Part shown: positions 54,250-64,000 of the stretch, one piece after another | How the letters are laid out: the number at the start of each line of letters is the position of its first letter | How positions within the stretch are numbered: position 1 is the stretch's first letter | From: Opisthocomus hoazin | Taxonomy: Eukaryota; Chordata; Aves; Opisthocomiformes; Opisthocomidae | Direction: 5' to 3' | DNA length: 64,000 nt | Assembly: GCF_030867145.1 (NCBI RefSeq) | Contig: NC_134419.1 | Coordinates: 70,985,403 to 71,049,402, forward strand | Translations under genes and position numbers: made by a program | The notes under the pieces: model-generated | Told to the model about the DNA's origin: nothing | Database searches by the model: none | The model's input: only the letters and a program-made list of their open reading frames with translations

Positions 54250-57200
54250 TCAACATTTTATTATAAAACCCTCTAAAGCGCCACTTTATAGGTCACAGTT
54301 ACAACAAAGGAAATGCCTTGGGTTAGGAACACGATGGGGACACAGAGACATTGTTTAACATTTCTTGCCTGTGGAACATGTGTTGCTCAGGACTTGCCCA
54401 CGTTTACCATCCCCTGATGGAGATGTCCCAGCAGGACCACTGAAGTTGACCGGGCTGTGGTGGGGAAAGCAGAGCTGCTCTTGTCCATTGCTGTCTCAGT
54501 ACCACTGTGAAATGCCTGGACACCTTCTGGAGGATGGCAGCAGGGTGTAGGGCGAGGACATGGTACCACACATATATCTGCGGTGTAGAGGGGGTTTCCT
54601 GCCAGCACATCATGGGTCAAAATAAAAGCTTCATGGTGTCCATGGCCTCCCTGTGCTTTGGAAAGTCCCCTGGGTCCTGAACCAGACATTTCAGTGGTTT
54701 ATTTGTATGAGGTTTTTCCTATGTGCAAACCTTGCACAGGGAAAGGCCTGACAGCTAGGGCCAATGAACTCCTCCTAAAGCCTGGGATTAGCAAATCCCT
54801 CCATTCTGCACCACAGCAGAGACTTCCAAAGTGAAATTGGAAGCAAGGGCCCCTTCCTTGCCTCCAGGATACCCTGACCAAGTGCTGTGTTGCACCCTGA
54901 ATCACAGAATGGTAGGGGCTGGAAGGGGATCTCTGTGGGTCATCTGGTCCAACCCCCCAGGCCCTCAGACATGACAGCAGATTGCAGGGAGCAAGGGCAT
55001 GGATTTCTGACACACCCCCTCCCGCCTTCAAATTTCAATGTCTCTAAGCTTAGCAGTCCCAAATGTCCAATATCTTTCTTTAGAAAGCTTGGCTAGGGTG
55101 GAGAGGGGTGGGATTTGTGGGCCACACTGCCAGGGTCCAAAGGCTATTAAGTTTAATAATTTGGAAATCAGTGGGGCAGCAGCTCCCCAGAGATGCAGCG
55201 GTGCATCCCTGCCTGCCGGGCTGGAGGAGAGCCCTGCCCGTGCGGAGGGGCCCCTTTCTCACGGGGATGTCTCCAGCAGATTGTACGGTGGCGGGGCTGG
55301 CCCAGGCTGCCGTGGCTCTGCGGGGACCAGAGAGCATCGGCAAAATGGTGCTCACAGCCGGGCCAGCAGCACCGGGACGGCTCTACCTCCCCTTGGACAG
55401 GGCAAGCCCTGAAGGGTGCCCTGGCATCCAGCTTCCCCGTCCGATGCATGAGCAGGCCTGGGCCTTTGACAAATTATTAACAAGTACTCAAATATGATCC
55501 CCCCCCCCCCCCCCCCCCCCGATCAAACACCTCAGGTGAAGTAGATCAAGATGTTCAAGAAAATCAAGCGAATCTGCTTGGCAGATCTTTGCCCAGAGCT
55601 ACCAGTCTGTAGCACAGCACGAGAAGGTGAGGAGGGATCTTTCTCACTATTCCGGCACATCTGCAGCAGGCTGGCAGGAGTAAGCACATGCTGGGATGCA
55701 CCGGGACATTGAGTGAAAAGCCCCTGGACAGACTGCTGGGTGCTTCTCCTTCATGTCTCAAGCGTCAAATCAGGGTACGGCCCTTGACTGAAGGCTGGAT
55801 GAAATGCAGCTGAGTGATGACTGGCAGCAAGACAGGCGAGACTTGAGTTCACTGTTATTCACCACAACAGGTTGAAAACCACTGGGGTATAAAGAATAGT
55901 GGAGGCCCCTTCTGAACCCACTACTGTCACTAATATAGAAACCATAATAACTCATTGATAAACCTTCAGAGTAGAAATGCACAAAACACCCCTATGTACA
56001 GTAACGTTCTTGTTTACATCAACTGGGTTAGGAATTCGACGCAAGGATTGCCACTGGTTGTTATTTGTTTTAGCTACGTGATTGGGACTTGTCTGGAAAG
56101 AGCGAGATCGTTTGGGATAATTCGTATCGGCAGCTGCTGACCCCACTGCTGCGTCTGAGCCGCTGGCGCGACGTGGAGGCGGCGCTTGGTGTGGGGTTGT
56201 GTTGCACACCCAACCTCCACCTACAGATGACTGAATCCCCTTAGCCATGCATGGGCAGTTCCAGTCTTTAGTCCGTCTCTGGAAAAGGTGGTTCTAACTG
56301 GCTCCCTTCTTCTCCCATTCCTGCCAGGGAATAAAGGCAAATTAGTCAAAAGGCAAACCTGGCAAGCCGCAGCAGCCGCAAGGTGCGCAGGATCAACCCC
56401 CTCGTCTGGCACCCAGGTGCTTCTGGCTGCAGGGTGGCTCAGGGATGTCTCTCTGTTATACACAACACACACATTCAGTCATTTAAATCGCAGCCAGGGC
56501 AAGCCCAGGTGAAAAGATCAGAGGAAAAGCAGGCGGGCCTGCTCCAAGTGTTGCTTGGTCAGGGGCGCTGCCCAGATGCGAGACCCCCCCCAACCCCGAA
56601 CCACCTGAGCCGCCAGTCTGCTCCGCTGCCAGGAGGGAAAAGCACTGGCTGTCCCAGATGGACTTTTCTCCAAACTGGTGCGTTACCTTAGCTTTCTGTA
56701 GGACTGTTCCCTTCCCCGTCACCATGACGGATAAAGGCCGGTTTTTTAAAGCCGTTGCTGAATTGACTGGCGAGTTCTCTGCGCTGTTTGCCGGACTGGC
56801 ACTTTTTGCCTGAATCTGCAATAAAAATACTAGAAATAGTGATGACTTCAGACGACCGAGAGAGACTGCTGCCTCTCCCCACCACCTCCTCGTCACAGTC
56901 ACAGCCCACTTGCACGGAGGCCCATTTTTTTCAGTGACACACCAATTTCAGAACACCACCAGGATGAGTGCAGGTGGTGTGTTTGGGGGTTGAGCGCTCA
57001 AGCAGAGGTACAGAGCGGGGCTCAGGCAGTGACCATCTCCATTTCATGGGAACCAAGTTCCCAAGAAGATATTTAGATGTCTGAATCTTCCCACAAAAAA
57101 ACACCCCTAGGCTCAGCTGAGCGCAGAAGGAGCTGGGTGCAGCCCTGCTTGTCCCTGGAGGGTGTTGCTCAAGGTCCCACAGGGAAATAGAGCCGCTCTC

Positions 57201-60200
57201 CTGACCCTCAGCCCCCTTTCACCTCCCTGCTGCCGCTGCTACCTCATTATATTATTATTATGTATATTATATACAATAATACTTAGATAATATATAAATA
57301 TAGTATGCACATTTTTAGAAGACTACATATTATGATAATACAATACTGTTATTAATTATTATATTATTAAGCAGGCTGAGACAGCGCGAGTGCCCAGCTG
57401 CTGGAAAGCCGCTGTGCATCCCAGGGGTGCCCCCCACATACCCGTGGGGCTGCGTTCTCCAGGTGTGTGGTGTCCACCGCGGTGCCCAGCGTCACGGGGC
57501 CGGACTCTGCCTTCTTCAGGTTCTCCTTCACCTCCACCAGGCTCAGCTCCAGGTCCACCCTCCGGCTCTCCTTCCTTTTGCACTCTTCTTCTATCTCCTT
57601 CAGCCTCTGCTCCAGGCTCTTGTCTGTGAAGGTAACTTTGGTCAGGAACTTGGGAAGCTTGTGAGGGGAGCAGGGACTGGGGCATGTCCTGTAGGTTTTC
57701 CTTGTATTTTGCCCCAAGAAGGACTCTGACTGATCAAGCTCTTGCTCTAGTGCAGTTTGGGCTATGTGGTTCAGCTCAAAGCACCAGGTTTCCCCCTGCC
57801 CCTTCTGATCCCGGGGTCCATGTTCATTGTCCCCTCCCTCCCCGTGGTCCCACCTTGGCTGGTTTCCACACATCACCCCTTGCCCTGCTCTACCTGTGCT
57901 GCCCGCGAGCACTTCCTTCAGCTCCCGCCTCTCCTTGCGCAGCTGGGTGAGCTGAGCCCGGATTTCGTCCTTCTCCTTCTCCAGCCGCTCCTTCTCCTCC
58001 GTGAACCGCTTCACCTCCGCCTCCGTCCTGTTCTTGCCCAGCTTGGTTTCCACTGCTGCCACTGGAAACGCAACCCACCAGAACAAGCTCAGCCAGGGGA
58101 AAACGCAGGAGGGAAAACCTTTTCAGGAGCTTGGAAACAAAACGAATGGGGATCTGGAACGTCACCAGCCGAGACTCTTATCAGCCCCCTGGGCACGGCA
58201 AAGCTACTGTACAGCAGTGGGAAGCTGAACGCACGCGTGGAGCAGCACCCCCCTCCCAGCCCCTGCCGCAGCGGGCACCCACGGCCACCGGTGTAGCCTG
58301 CTCACCCGGCAGTGGCATCTTGGGCCGGTGCGCGGGCAGCAGCTGGGGACTGCCTGCTGTCACCGTGCCCGCTGTCGTCACCGTGCCCGCTGTCGTCACC
58401 GTGCCCGCCGGCAGCTCGGCGGCCGGCTGCGGGAAGGCAATGTTCTGCTGCTGCGTCTGGATTTTGACGGTGGGCATCTGCGGTGGCCCCTCGTCGGGCT
58501 CCGGCTTCTCAGGATGCTTCTGGGCAGGGGGGGAATGAAGTGGGATAATGTGGCGGGGGGCACTGGCTCGCTGACGAAGCCTGTCCCCGCACCACCCCGC
58601 ACCACAGTTCAGGACAGTACCTGCTCCGAGGTCTCCATCGCCTCGCTGCAGGGCTCGGCTTCCTTGGCCCCGAGGGCCGTCGCGGCTGTGCCGTCTGCCG
58701 CAGCCCTGCTGGCGGCCCTTTCTAAAGACGGCGAGCTGAGGGGCGAAGGCTGGCATGACTTCTTGCCAGCACAGTGTAGGAAGGACTTCACTGGGGTGAG
58801 ATCCAGGTACACTCTGTCTTGGTCTCCCTCCAGTTTGCTCTCACTCTTGGGTACTTCTTCCTGCAAAAGGAGAGTGTTCCCCTGGAAAAGGACCATCTGC
58901 TGCAGCCAGAAGTACAGGGAGCATCTCACTGCAGCACAGCAGCACCTCAGGCAATCTGGAGTACTTCCCGTAAACCTCAAAGGAGCTAAAACCCCGTTCT
59001 TGTAGGTCATTCCATACAGGGCTTTTTTGTGTACTGAAGGAAAGGCCCCTCCTGCTCTCCCTTCAACAGGTCTTTCCAGTGGTAGCAGCAGCCCCATGCA
59101 AGGATCTCACAGCTGTACCCAGCCAGATTCTTTGCCTTTCCCAGGATTACAGTCCCAGCCCCAGCATTGCCTGTCTTTCTTGTCTGCACACTACTTGCTC
59201 TCACAGGCATCAGAAAGAATTTTGATAGACCAGGCTCCCAACAACCCACGCTCTGTCACCAGATAAACCATGCTGTTTACTGATGGAAACCGTGGGATTT
59301 CATCCCAGCTGCCTGAGGATCGCTGCAGCACCCCACTGGAAACCACTCTCCCGTGCCGTAGACTCCTCTCCAGCACTCGCTTCTGTCCCGTTGCAAAAGC
59401 CTGGTTCTCCCCAGAGGCTCGGAATCCTCTTTGCTGCCTTTGGAAAAAACCTCCCCCCTCACTGCTGGAGATTCCTCCTGGCCAGACGTTCGCCCGCGGT
59501 CTCCGCAGAGCTCGCCGCAGCATCTTACCACCGGCGGGTCGGGCAGGTCGACGTCGTCGTACAGCTCCTCCTGCTGCGCCCTGCCCCTGGGCAGGCTGTC
59601 GATGTAGGCGTTGGGCTCCGAGTACTTCCTCTGCATTAAGCTGGGAACAGGCAGCGGGACAGCCCGTCAGGAGGGATCGGGCTCACCGCGTGGCTGCACC
59701 GCGCTGGGTTTTGGGGCATCTGAACGTGCCCCACAGCCCCAGCCAAGCCCACTTTCAAAGACGGTGACCAAGCCGCAGCCGTGAGGGCATCCCCTAGCCC
59801 TGTGGCAGCCAGCCACTCACCAGTGGAGGGACCCCACCGCCCCAGCTTGCTCCCCCCCCCCCAGTCCCGCGCGTTGCCGCTGACGTACAAGAAGGAGTTC
59901 TTCGCAGCGCTCACAATGCAGGAAACCCGGTCGGCGTCCACGTAATCGTAGGTAAATTCCTCCGGGTCTGTTTTGGAGCCTGACTCCGACAAGAGGAGGC
60001 CCAGCCAGTGGCCCATCTCCTCCGAGGACTTCGCCTACGAGGTGATCAGACAGATAGCACAGGGTGCAGCAGCAGGTTCTCCGCGCTCCCAAGGCTGATG
60101 CTGCCGTAGCCTTGGGTAGGGAACTGTGCTGGCCGTCCTCTGGCGTGCAAGGGGAAAGATGAACGGCCAGGTACTTGTGTTAGCCCTGATACCACATTAA

Positions 60201-63200
60201 AGAGGAAAAAAGTATTGCTCTCTGCATGGACTGATTCACAAATTTGGAAGATACATGAATGCAGCTCTTCACTTAACTCCCTTCTACAATTTCTAGTCAG
60301 TCTGCATCTTCCTTTCAGCGATGACCAGCTCAGCTGCCTACAAGAGTAAGAGAAGTCTCCGTGGCTGGAGGTGCTGGTGGGGAGCCGGCGTTGGCGAGGA
60401 AAGCGTGAGGATTTGATTTCGCACCGGCAGAGCGCAGCAATGGGATGGCCGAGCACTGATGTGCGAGGGGACCCGAGCACACCAGGGAGCCCGGGGCAGA
60501 GCCCCAACCCCTGCCAGGGCTGTTTGCACAGGGGAGAGGGGAGGGGAAGGGTTCAAAGCGGGGTCAGAGAACATCAGGGAGAGTCCCTCGCTTCAACATG
60601 ATCAGTACAAAATTCCCAGCCGCAGCGAACAGTCTGACATTTTGCAGACTGAAGAGTTAAATACGGAGCCTTGAAGTCAGCTCTAGCAAACAGCCACATG
60701 CACTTCCCTGTAGCGGGGGGTTTCTACCTGAAGTGAGAAGAAGTGGGGCTGCTGCAGCCATCTTCTGCTTTGATTTGAGGAGTTACAGCAGTAAGCACAA
60801 AGTAAAATTCAGGGCAAGTGAATCCCAAAGTGGAAAGTACAGTTTAAGCTTGCAATCTGTTTTATTTAGCAGAGACTTCAGTCCCTGGGAAGCCCGCCAG
60901 CGAGCCAGTCTGTACATGGAGTCTGACATCCCGGGAAAATACAGTTTCTTCCATTCACAAAATGTAAATTTTCCCAGCACCTCTTCTTTAGGTTTATAAT
61001 TGTGCAAAATTTCTTAGACGCAGACATACCCCGAATCAGAAGCTAAACAAAAACACCTTCAAACTTCATGGCAGGCCCTTGAAGTCAGTTGTTTAGCTAT
61101 AAATATTCCACCCACTGGAAAAATACAGGAAATTGCTCACGCTGTCCACCTCCTACTATAATTACGCTGTCGTCAGAGAGAACTAAGATTAGAGATAAAC
61201 AGTCCTGGATGCAGGCAAAGGAAAGTAACAGATGGAAATGAATTCACTCGCACTTTCAGGGCAGATCCGTGTTTACTTGGGATGCATGACCTGTGGCTTT
61301 GGGACTCTCTGAAGATGAAGTTCTCTGTTTCTCCTAACCACAGACTTAAATCCCAAAAGTGGCATTCCTCTCATCTAACATTAACCATCTGAAATGCATC
61401 CCATCTAACGCAGTCGTCCAGGGTTATCCTATACTCAGTGGAGAGAGATGGGCACCTCCAGAGGACCCTTCATCCCATCCCGAGATGAGTGCCTAAGATG
61501 AAGGCTGAATGGTCCTCTGCAGGCACCAGCATCAGACATGGCCTGGACTACCAGGTAGATGGGACACCTTCTAGGTGACCACAGACAGATGAACCCAAGT
61601 CCCATGGTTCAGGTTCTGTTTTGCTGGACTGAGGGTTCCTCTGGAGGACCTCACCAGCATTTAGGCCTACTAAGACACCCAAGCTGATGACTTGAAGCAG
61701 AGCTTTCTTGGAGATATATACCCTACCTCCAGAATGACCCGTTCTTCCCCGTTGTGCAGGATGCGGAAGGAGTAGAGATGATCAGGGCTTGGCTCTGGAA
61801 TAATTTCACAACCTGCCAGACTCAGGGGCTGCTGAGCCAGTTTGCTTCGGTTCTTGTCCTGGTAGAAATGGAGGTGACCGTCTTTTATCTGACACCAACG
61901 GGACTTCCACTGGCTGTTCACTAGCACATTCAGGTAACCTGCAAGTAAGCACAGGTTACTTTTAGGCACATTTTGTACCCCATGGGGAGAGGGAGTCCAA
62001 ACTCCTTTGGGTGCACAGGGATGTCTGATGGGTAAGTTCCCAGATCACCATACAACACAAAGCCAGAGGCAATGACAAAGAGCAAAAGCACAAAGACAAG
62101 CTCTCCTGTGCATTCGAAACAGGGTGTAAAGGGCAAAAATCTGTTCAAAATGAGACCCTTGAAATTCAGGTTAGGTTTGGAGCAGCAAGCTGGCTGTAGA
62201 TGGTTGGACAAGGTTGGTGCCAGATGGTGAACACCCGCTGACCCACACGACCCTCTCCCTGCTGACTCCCAATCCCCTGGGCTGATGCCCAGGAAGAGCA
62301 GCACAGATGCCCTCTGCGTGCATGTCTGGTATTACCTGCCCTTCCTCTTGGGTCACCCCGGGAGCTATTGCCCACCCTTGCAAGCCACACAGTCCCCTTA
62401 ATGTGTAAAGGGCACCACAATCCGCATGGATTTACTGGCATGGACCAAGCAGCCTGTGGCCTCTTTGCCTCGCCCGGCAGGACAGCCTGGCACATGTGTG
62501 TTTATGAGGGACGATGCCTGGTGCTCATCCTGCCCGGCACATCGAGACCCAGCTCTGAGACAAGTCCCTGCAGAGGGGCTCATGCTGCCACTTACTTGAA
62601 GTCTCCAGGGATCTCTCTGGGCTATCCAGGGAGCTGGATTTTTTCCTCCCGAGGTTCATCAGGTTGCTCAGTTTCAGCCCAGTTGTGCCCTTCTTCTTAA
62701 CTACCAAAAAAGAAGAAGAAAAAGATGTCTGCGTGGCTTTCCCCGCTCACAGCCAGACACACAGGCTGCTGTCCCAGCTGGGTGTGCTGCCCCAAGGCTG
62801 CCCGCGCTGCCGTCCTGCACCCAGCAGCGCTGAGGCACACACGTTCCTTGCAGAGGGCAAACCCGCAACTCGGGAGCGGGCTGTAACAGTCCAAAGCCCG
62901 AAGCCGATGCCCAAAGAAGCTCTTCAGCCTTTTCCCACTGAGCACAGCAGCCAGTGCATGAATATGGCTGTGGCTGTGTAACCATCAGGGAATCCTGATA
63001 AGAAATCAAGTTGAATGTTTTTAGTCCAGATTTCTTTCTCTCCAGCATGACAAAATGATGAAGTCCTAATGCAGAGGGACTGAGCAGCCGAGCTCCATCT
63101 GTTGGGTGACTCCAGTGAGTCCTCACCATGGATTTCTCTCTTTCTCCAATATGTAGACGGGTCCCAACACTCTTCTGACAGAGCATCTCCTCTTATAATG

Positions 63201-64000
63201 TTCTTACCTGACCCATCTTATAGTGGAGAACGGAGCTTAAAGCCTGAAGTCAGATGCCCTACTGTGCAGGTGTAACTCTCCCACTGGAGACAGCTCAGCA
63301 CTTCACACAGGCACTCTGGCTTCCCTGCAGAGATCTCTGAGGCAAGTCACTTAGGCTGGATTTATGTCATCTCAGACTGTCCCCGAGTGACCTGCCCAGA
63401 GCTGTGCAGGATCTGTATGGTATGGCAGGCATCACACCCAGGTTTCTCAAGCGCTATCCTAACTCTGTGACTGCTGAGAAATCCCAACATCCACCTGTCA
63501 CTTCGTTATGGAAAAGAAAGCAAGGCAGTGAATTCACATGCAGCTTTCACCCTGCATCAGGCCAGCCTGGGATGGCAGTGGCAGACACTACAGACACCCT
63601 CACCGCACGTGCAGAGTCAATGGCCTGGTTTCCCCCTCATTCCCAGGGTGAAGTTTTACCATCTTTTATCTCAACCGTCTCTGGGTGGCCGTCCGTGCTG
63701 CTCCCGCTCTCGGAGGCTGCAGAGTACCTCTCGGATACCTCCACCTGTCAACAAGCACCAGACACAAGCTCTGCAGATGCATGTGACCCGTTCCTCCAGC
63801 CATCACCTGCCACAACTGCCTTTTCCCCCACTCCTGAGTTACAAGGCCCATAGAGATGCTTTCACACAGACATCCCATGCCCACCCGCTCACGCTGTGCC
63901 CTTCCCATTGCTTCTCAGCCTGACATGGGCAGATCTGGCACACGAACCACTCTGACCAGGCTCACCTCTGCGGTGGCACCACCGCTGCCACCCAACAGCC
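54250..64000 (-). CDS. AFAP1L2: Actin filament-associated protein 1-like 2 (XB130), 5'-truncated by window edge
   Basis: AFAP1L2/XB130 is a cytosolic adaptor phosphorylated by Src-family kinases that couples to PI3K signalling. Coding exons in transcript order: 64000-63966 (partial), 63744-63660, 62700-62596, 61938-61727, 60034-59889, 59640-59529, 58860-58621, 58519-58306, 58061-57894, 57623-57442, 56815-56687, 56320-56294. They sum to 1655 nt, about 550 codons plus stop, in one frame. Features: conserved [14 protein letters not shown] before PH2, PH domain 2 ([14 protein letters not shown] to [13 protein letters not shown]), tyrosine motifs YDYV and [21 protein letters not shown], a proline/repeat segment, a coiled coil rich in K and E, and the EWEKKGAS ending. 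The N-terminus, SH3-binding region and PH1 lie beyond the right edge. Convergent with VWA2 as in other vertebrates. Confidence 0.95.
54257..54262 (-). terminator. AFAP1L2: AFAP1L2 poly(A) signal
   Basis: TTTATT on the plus strand is AATAAA on the transcribed strand, about 2.03 kb after the stop codon. A transcript end near 54235-54245 is expected. Confidence 0.6.
54898..54958 (-). mobile_element. CR1 3'-tail fragment
   Basis: GAATCACAGAATGGTAGGGG then TGTGGGTCATCTGGTCCAACC: the extreme 3' end of a CR1, only about 60 bp, inside the AFAP1L2 3' UTR in the same orientation as the transcript. Confidence 0.88.
55499..55520. repeat. Poly-C run of 22
   Basis: Twenty-two C flanked on both sides by GATC-type sequence (TATGAT before, GATCAA after). 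It reads as 22 G in the AFAP1L2 transcript. Confidence 0.95.
56294..56320 (-). CDS. AFAP1L2: AFAP1L2 last coding exon
   Basis: Acceptor CCCTGGCAG, phase 0, encoding EWEKKGAS and TAG at 56296-56294. These eight residues match the known vertebrate C-terminus, so the very short coding part is convincing. Confidence 0.92.
   Translation of the reverse strand, partial: EWEKKGAS
56687..56815 (-). CDS. AFAP1L2: AFAP1L2 exon: conserved C-terminal segment
   Basis: 129 nt, phase 0 to 0. [20 protein letters not shown] and VLQKAK are a hallmark of AFAP1L2. Acceptor TTTATTGCAG, donor GTAACG. Confidence 0.95.
57240..57370. repeat. AT-rich low-complexity tract
   Basis: Irregular TTA/ATA-rich stretch in an AFAP1L2 intron, in sharp contrast to the GC-rich exons beside it. 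No hairpin or unit period is clean enough to name. Confidence 0.85.
57442..57623 (-). CDS. AFAP1L2: AFAP1L2 exon: coiled coil, second half
   Basis: 182 nt, phase 1 to 0. [20 protein letters not shown] and [18 protein letters not shown] continue the coiled coil, then [14 protein letters not shown]. Acceptor CCTTCACAG, donor GTATGT. Confidence 0.95.
57894..58061 (-). CDS. AFAP1L2: AFAP1L2 exon: coiled coil, first half
   Basis: 168 nt, phase 1 to 1. [20 protein letters not shown] and [10 protein letters not shown]; high charge with heptad-like leucines. Acceptor GTTTCCAG, donor GTAGAG. Confidence 0.95.
58306..58519 (-). CDS. AFAP1L2: AFAP1L2 exon: VKIQT segment and tandem repeat
   Basis: 214 nt, phase 0 to 1. 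[16 protein letters not shown] matches the family. It then carries a tandem hexapeptide ([18 protein letters not shown]) from an 18-bp DNA repeat. Acceptor CCCTGCCCAG, donor GTGAGC. Confidence 0.92.
58355..58408. repeat. AFAP1L2: Coding minisatellite, three 18-bp units
   Basis: CACCGTGCCC recurs at 58361, 58379 and 58397, a strict 18-bp period, so copy-number change would add or remove six residues without breaking the frame. Confidence 0.92.
58621..58860 (-). CDS. AFAP1L2: AFAP1L2 exon: [15 protein letters not shown] segment
   Basis: 240 nt, phase 0 to 0. [15 protein letters not shown] is strongly conserved; the rest is an alanine/serine-rich segment that differs between species. Acceptor CTTTTGCAG, donor GTACTG. 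Confidence 0.94.
59529..59640 (-). CDS. AFAP1L2: AFAP1L2 exon: MQRKYSEP and ELYDDVDL segment
   Basis: 112 nt, phase 2 to 0. [17 protein letters not shown] and [11 protein letters not shown] with a likely phospho-tyrosine. Acceptor GTTCCCAG, donor GTAAGA. Confidence 0.94.
59889..60034 (-). CDS. AFAP1L2: AFAP1L2 exon: end of PH domain 2
   Basis: 146 nt, phase 0 to 2. [20 protein letters not shown] is the C-terminal PH helix with its conserved W; then [19 protein letters not shown]. The donor chosen is GTACGT after CTTCTT, because it alone joins in frame to LMQRKYSEP; the nearby GTCAGC does not. Confidence 0.94.
60035..61726 (-). other. AFAP1L2: AFAP1L2 intron
   Basis: 1.7 kb between the two halves of PH domain 2. 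No exon or named repeat seen. Confidence 0.6.
61727..61938 (-). CDS. AFAP1L2: AFAP1L2 exon: PH domain 2, main part
   Basis: 212 nt, phase 1 to 0. [40 protein letters not shown], and [19 protein letters not shown] give the beta strands of a PH domain. Acceptor TTACTTGCAG, donor GTAGGG. Confidence 0.96.
62596..62700 (-). CDS. AFAP1L2: AFAP1L2 exon: segment before PH domain 2
   Basis: 105 nt, phase 1 to 1. [19 protein letters not shown] and ERSLETSS are near-invariant in the family. Acceptor TTTGGTAG, donor GTAAGT. Confidence 0.96.
63660..63744 (-). CDS. AFAP1L2: AFAP1L2 exon: inter-PH linker
   Basis: 85 nt, phase 0 to 1. [20 protein letters not shown] and PETVEIKD align with the family linker ending in a GxSVDGHPE-like motif. 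Donor GTAAAA. Confidence 0.9.
63966..64000 (-). CDS. AFAP1L2: AFAP1L2 exon, partial at window edge
   Basis: 35 nt visible before a GTGAGC donor; reads [11 protein letters not shown] in the frame required by the next exon. Assigned from the donor and frame only; the rest lies outside the window. Confidence 0.6.

Larger units (their letters stand above)
54250..56293 (-). other. AFAP1L2: AFAP1L2 3' UTR
   Basis: About 2 kb from the stop to the poly(A) signal. It contains an antisense-to-plus CR1 remnant at 54898-54958 and a 22-C run (22 G in the mRNA) at 55499-55520. Confidence 0.7.

Noticed and set aside
57240-57370. AT-rich tract as a possible replication or matrix-attachment element
   Set aside because: Composition alone is not evidence; it is annotated only as low complexity.

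Overview
The window is vertebrate nuclear DNA, almost certainly from a bird. CR1 non-LTR retrotransposon pieces with the avian 3' end (ATTCTATGAT / ATTCTGTGAT-type tails) are scattered on both strands. There is one avian ERVL-like solo LTR, introns are moderate in size, and GC-rich promoter islands are present. Coding is carried by short exons with GT-AG boundaries; the long uninterrupted reading frames are mostly repeats or chance.

Three protein genes are recognised, in the order and orientation known from human 10q25.3. (1) TDRD1, plus strand, cut by the left edge: 16 coding exons from 877 to the stop at 17309. They cover the tail of the first extended Tudor domain and all of Tudor domains 2-4. 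(2) VWA2, plus strand: 13 coding exons from ATG 27794 to stop 48316, about 791 codons, encoding signal peptide, VWA1, EGF1, VWA2, VWA3, EGF2 and a basic tail. A GC-rich island at about 20.2-20.56 kb, ending in a consensus splice donor, may be its promoter and noncoding first exon. (3) AFAP1L2 (XB130), minus strand, cut by the right edge: 12 coding exons from 64000 down to stop 56294, then a 3' UTR of about 2 kb to a poly(A) signal near 54257. This part covers the second PH domain, the tyrosine-rich segment, the proline-rich/repeat segment, the coiled coil and the conserved C-terminus. VWA2 and AFAP1L2 converge. Reading frame was carried through every listed junction and is consistent across each gene.

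Region by region: 1-17.3 kb TDRD1; 17.3-20.2 kb 3' UTR and spacer; 20.2-20.56 kb CpG-rich island with a near-perfect 36-bp inverted repeat; 20.87-21.2 kb two CR1 pieces; 22.35-23.49 kb solo LTR; 23.5-27.8 kb spacer or first VWA2 intron; 27.8-48.3 kb VWA2; 48.3-54.2 kb intergenic with a CR1; 54.2-64 kb AFAP1L2.

The three genes are unrelated in function: TDRD1 is a germline piRNA/nuage scaffold, VWA2 a secreted basement-membrane protein, AFAP1L2 a cytosolic tyrosine-kinase adaptor. They are neighbours by conserved synteny rather than by pathway. No bacterial-type operon, CRISPR array or obviously new system is present. The most unusual item is an exact 66-bp copy of part of the VWA2 exon 10 metal-site region inside intron 7, framed by splice-like dinucleotides so that it would form an in-frame 72-nt cassette. 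Other points of interest are the GC-island hairpin, loss of two aromatic-cage residues in the fourth Tudor domain of TDRD1, a tandem codon repeat in AFAP1L2 and a long basic tail on VWA2.
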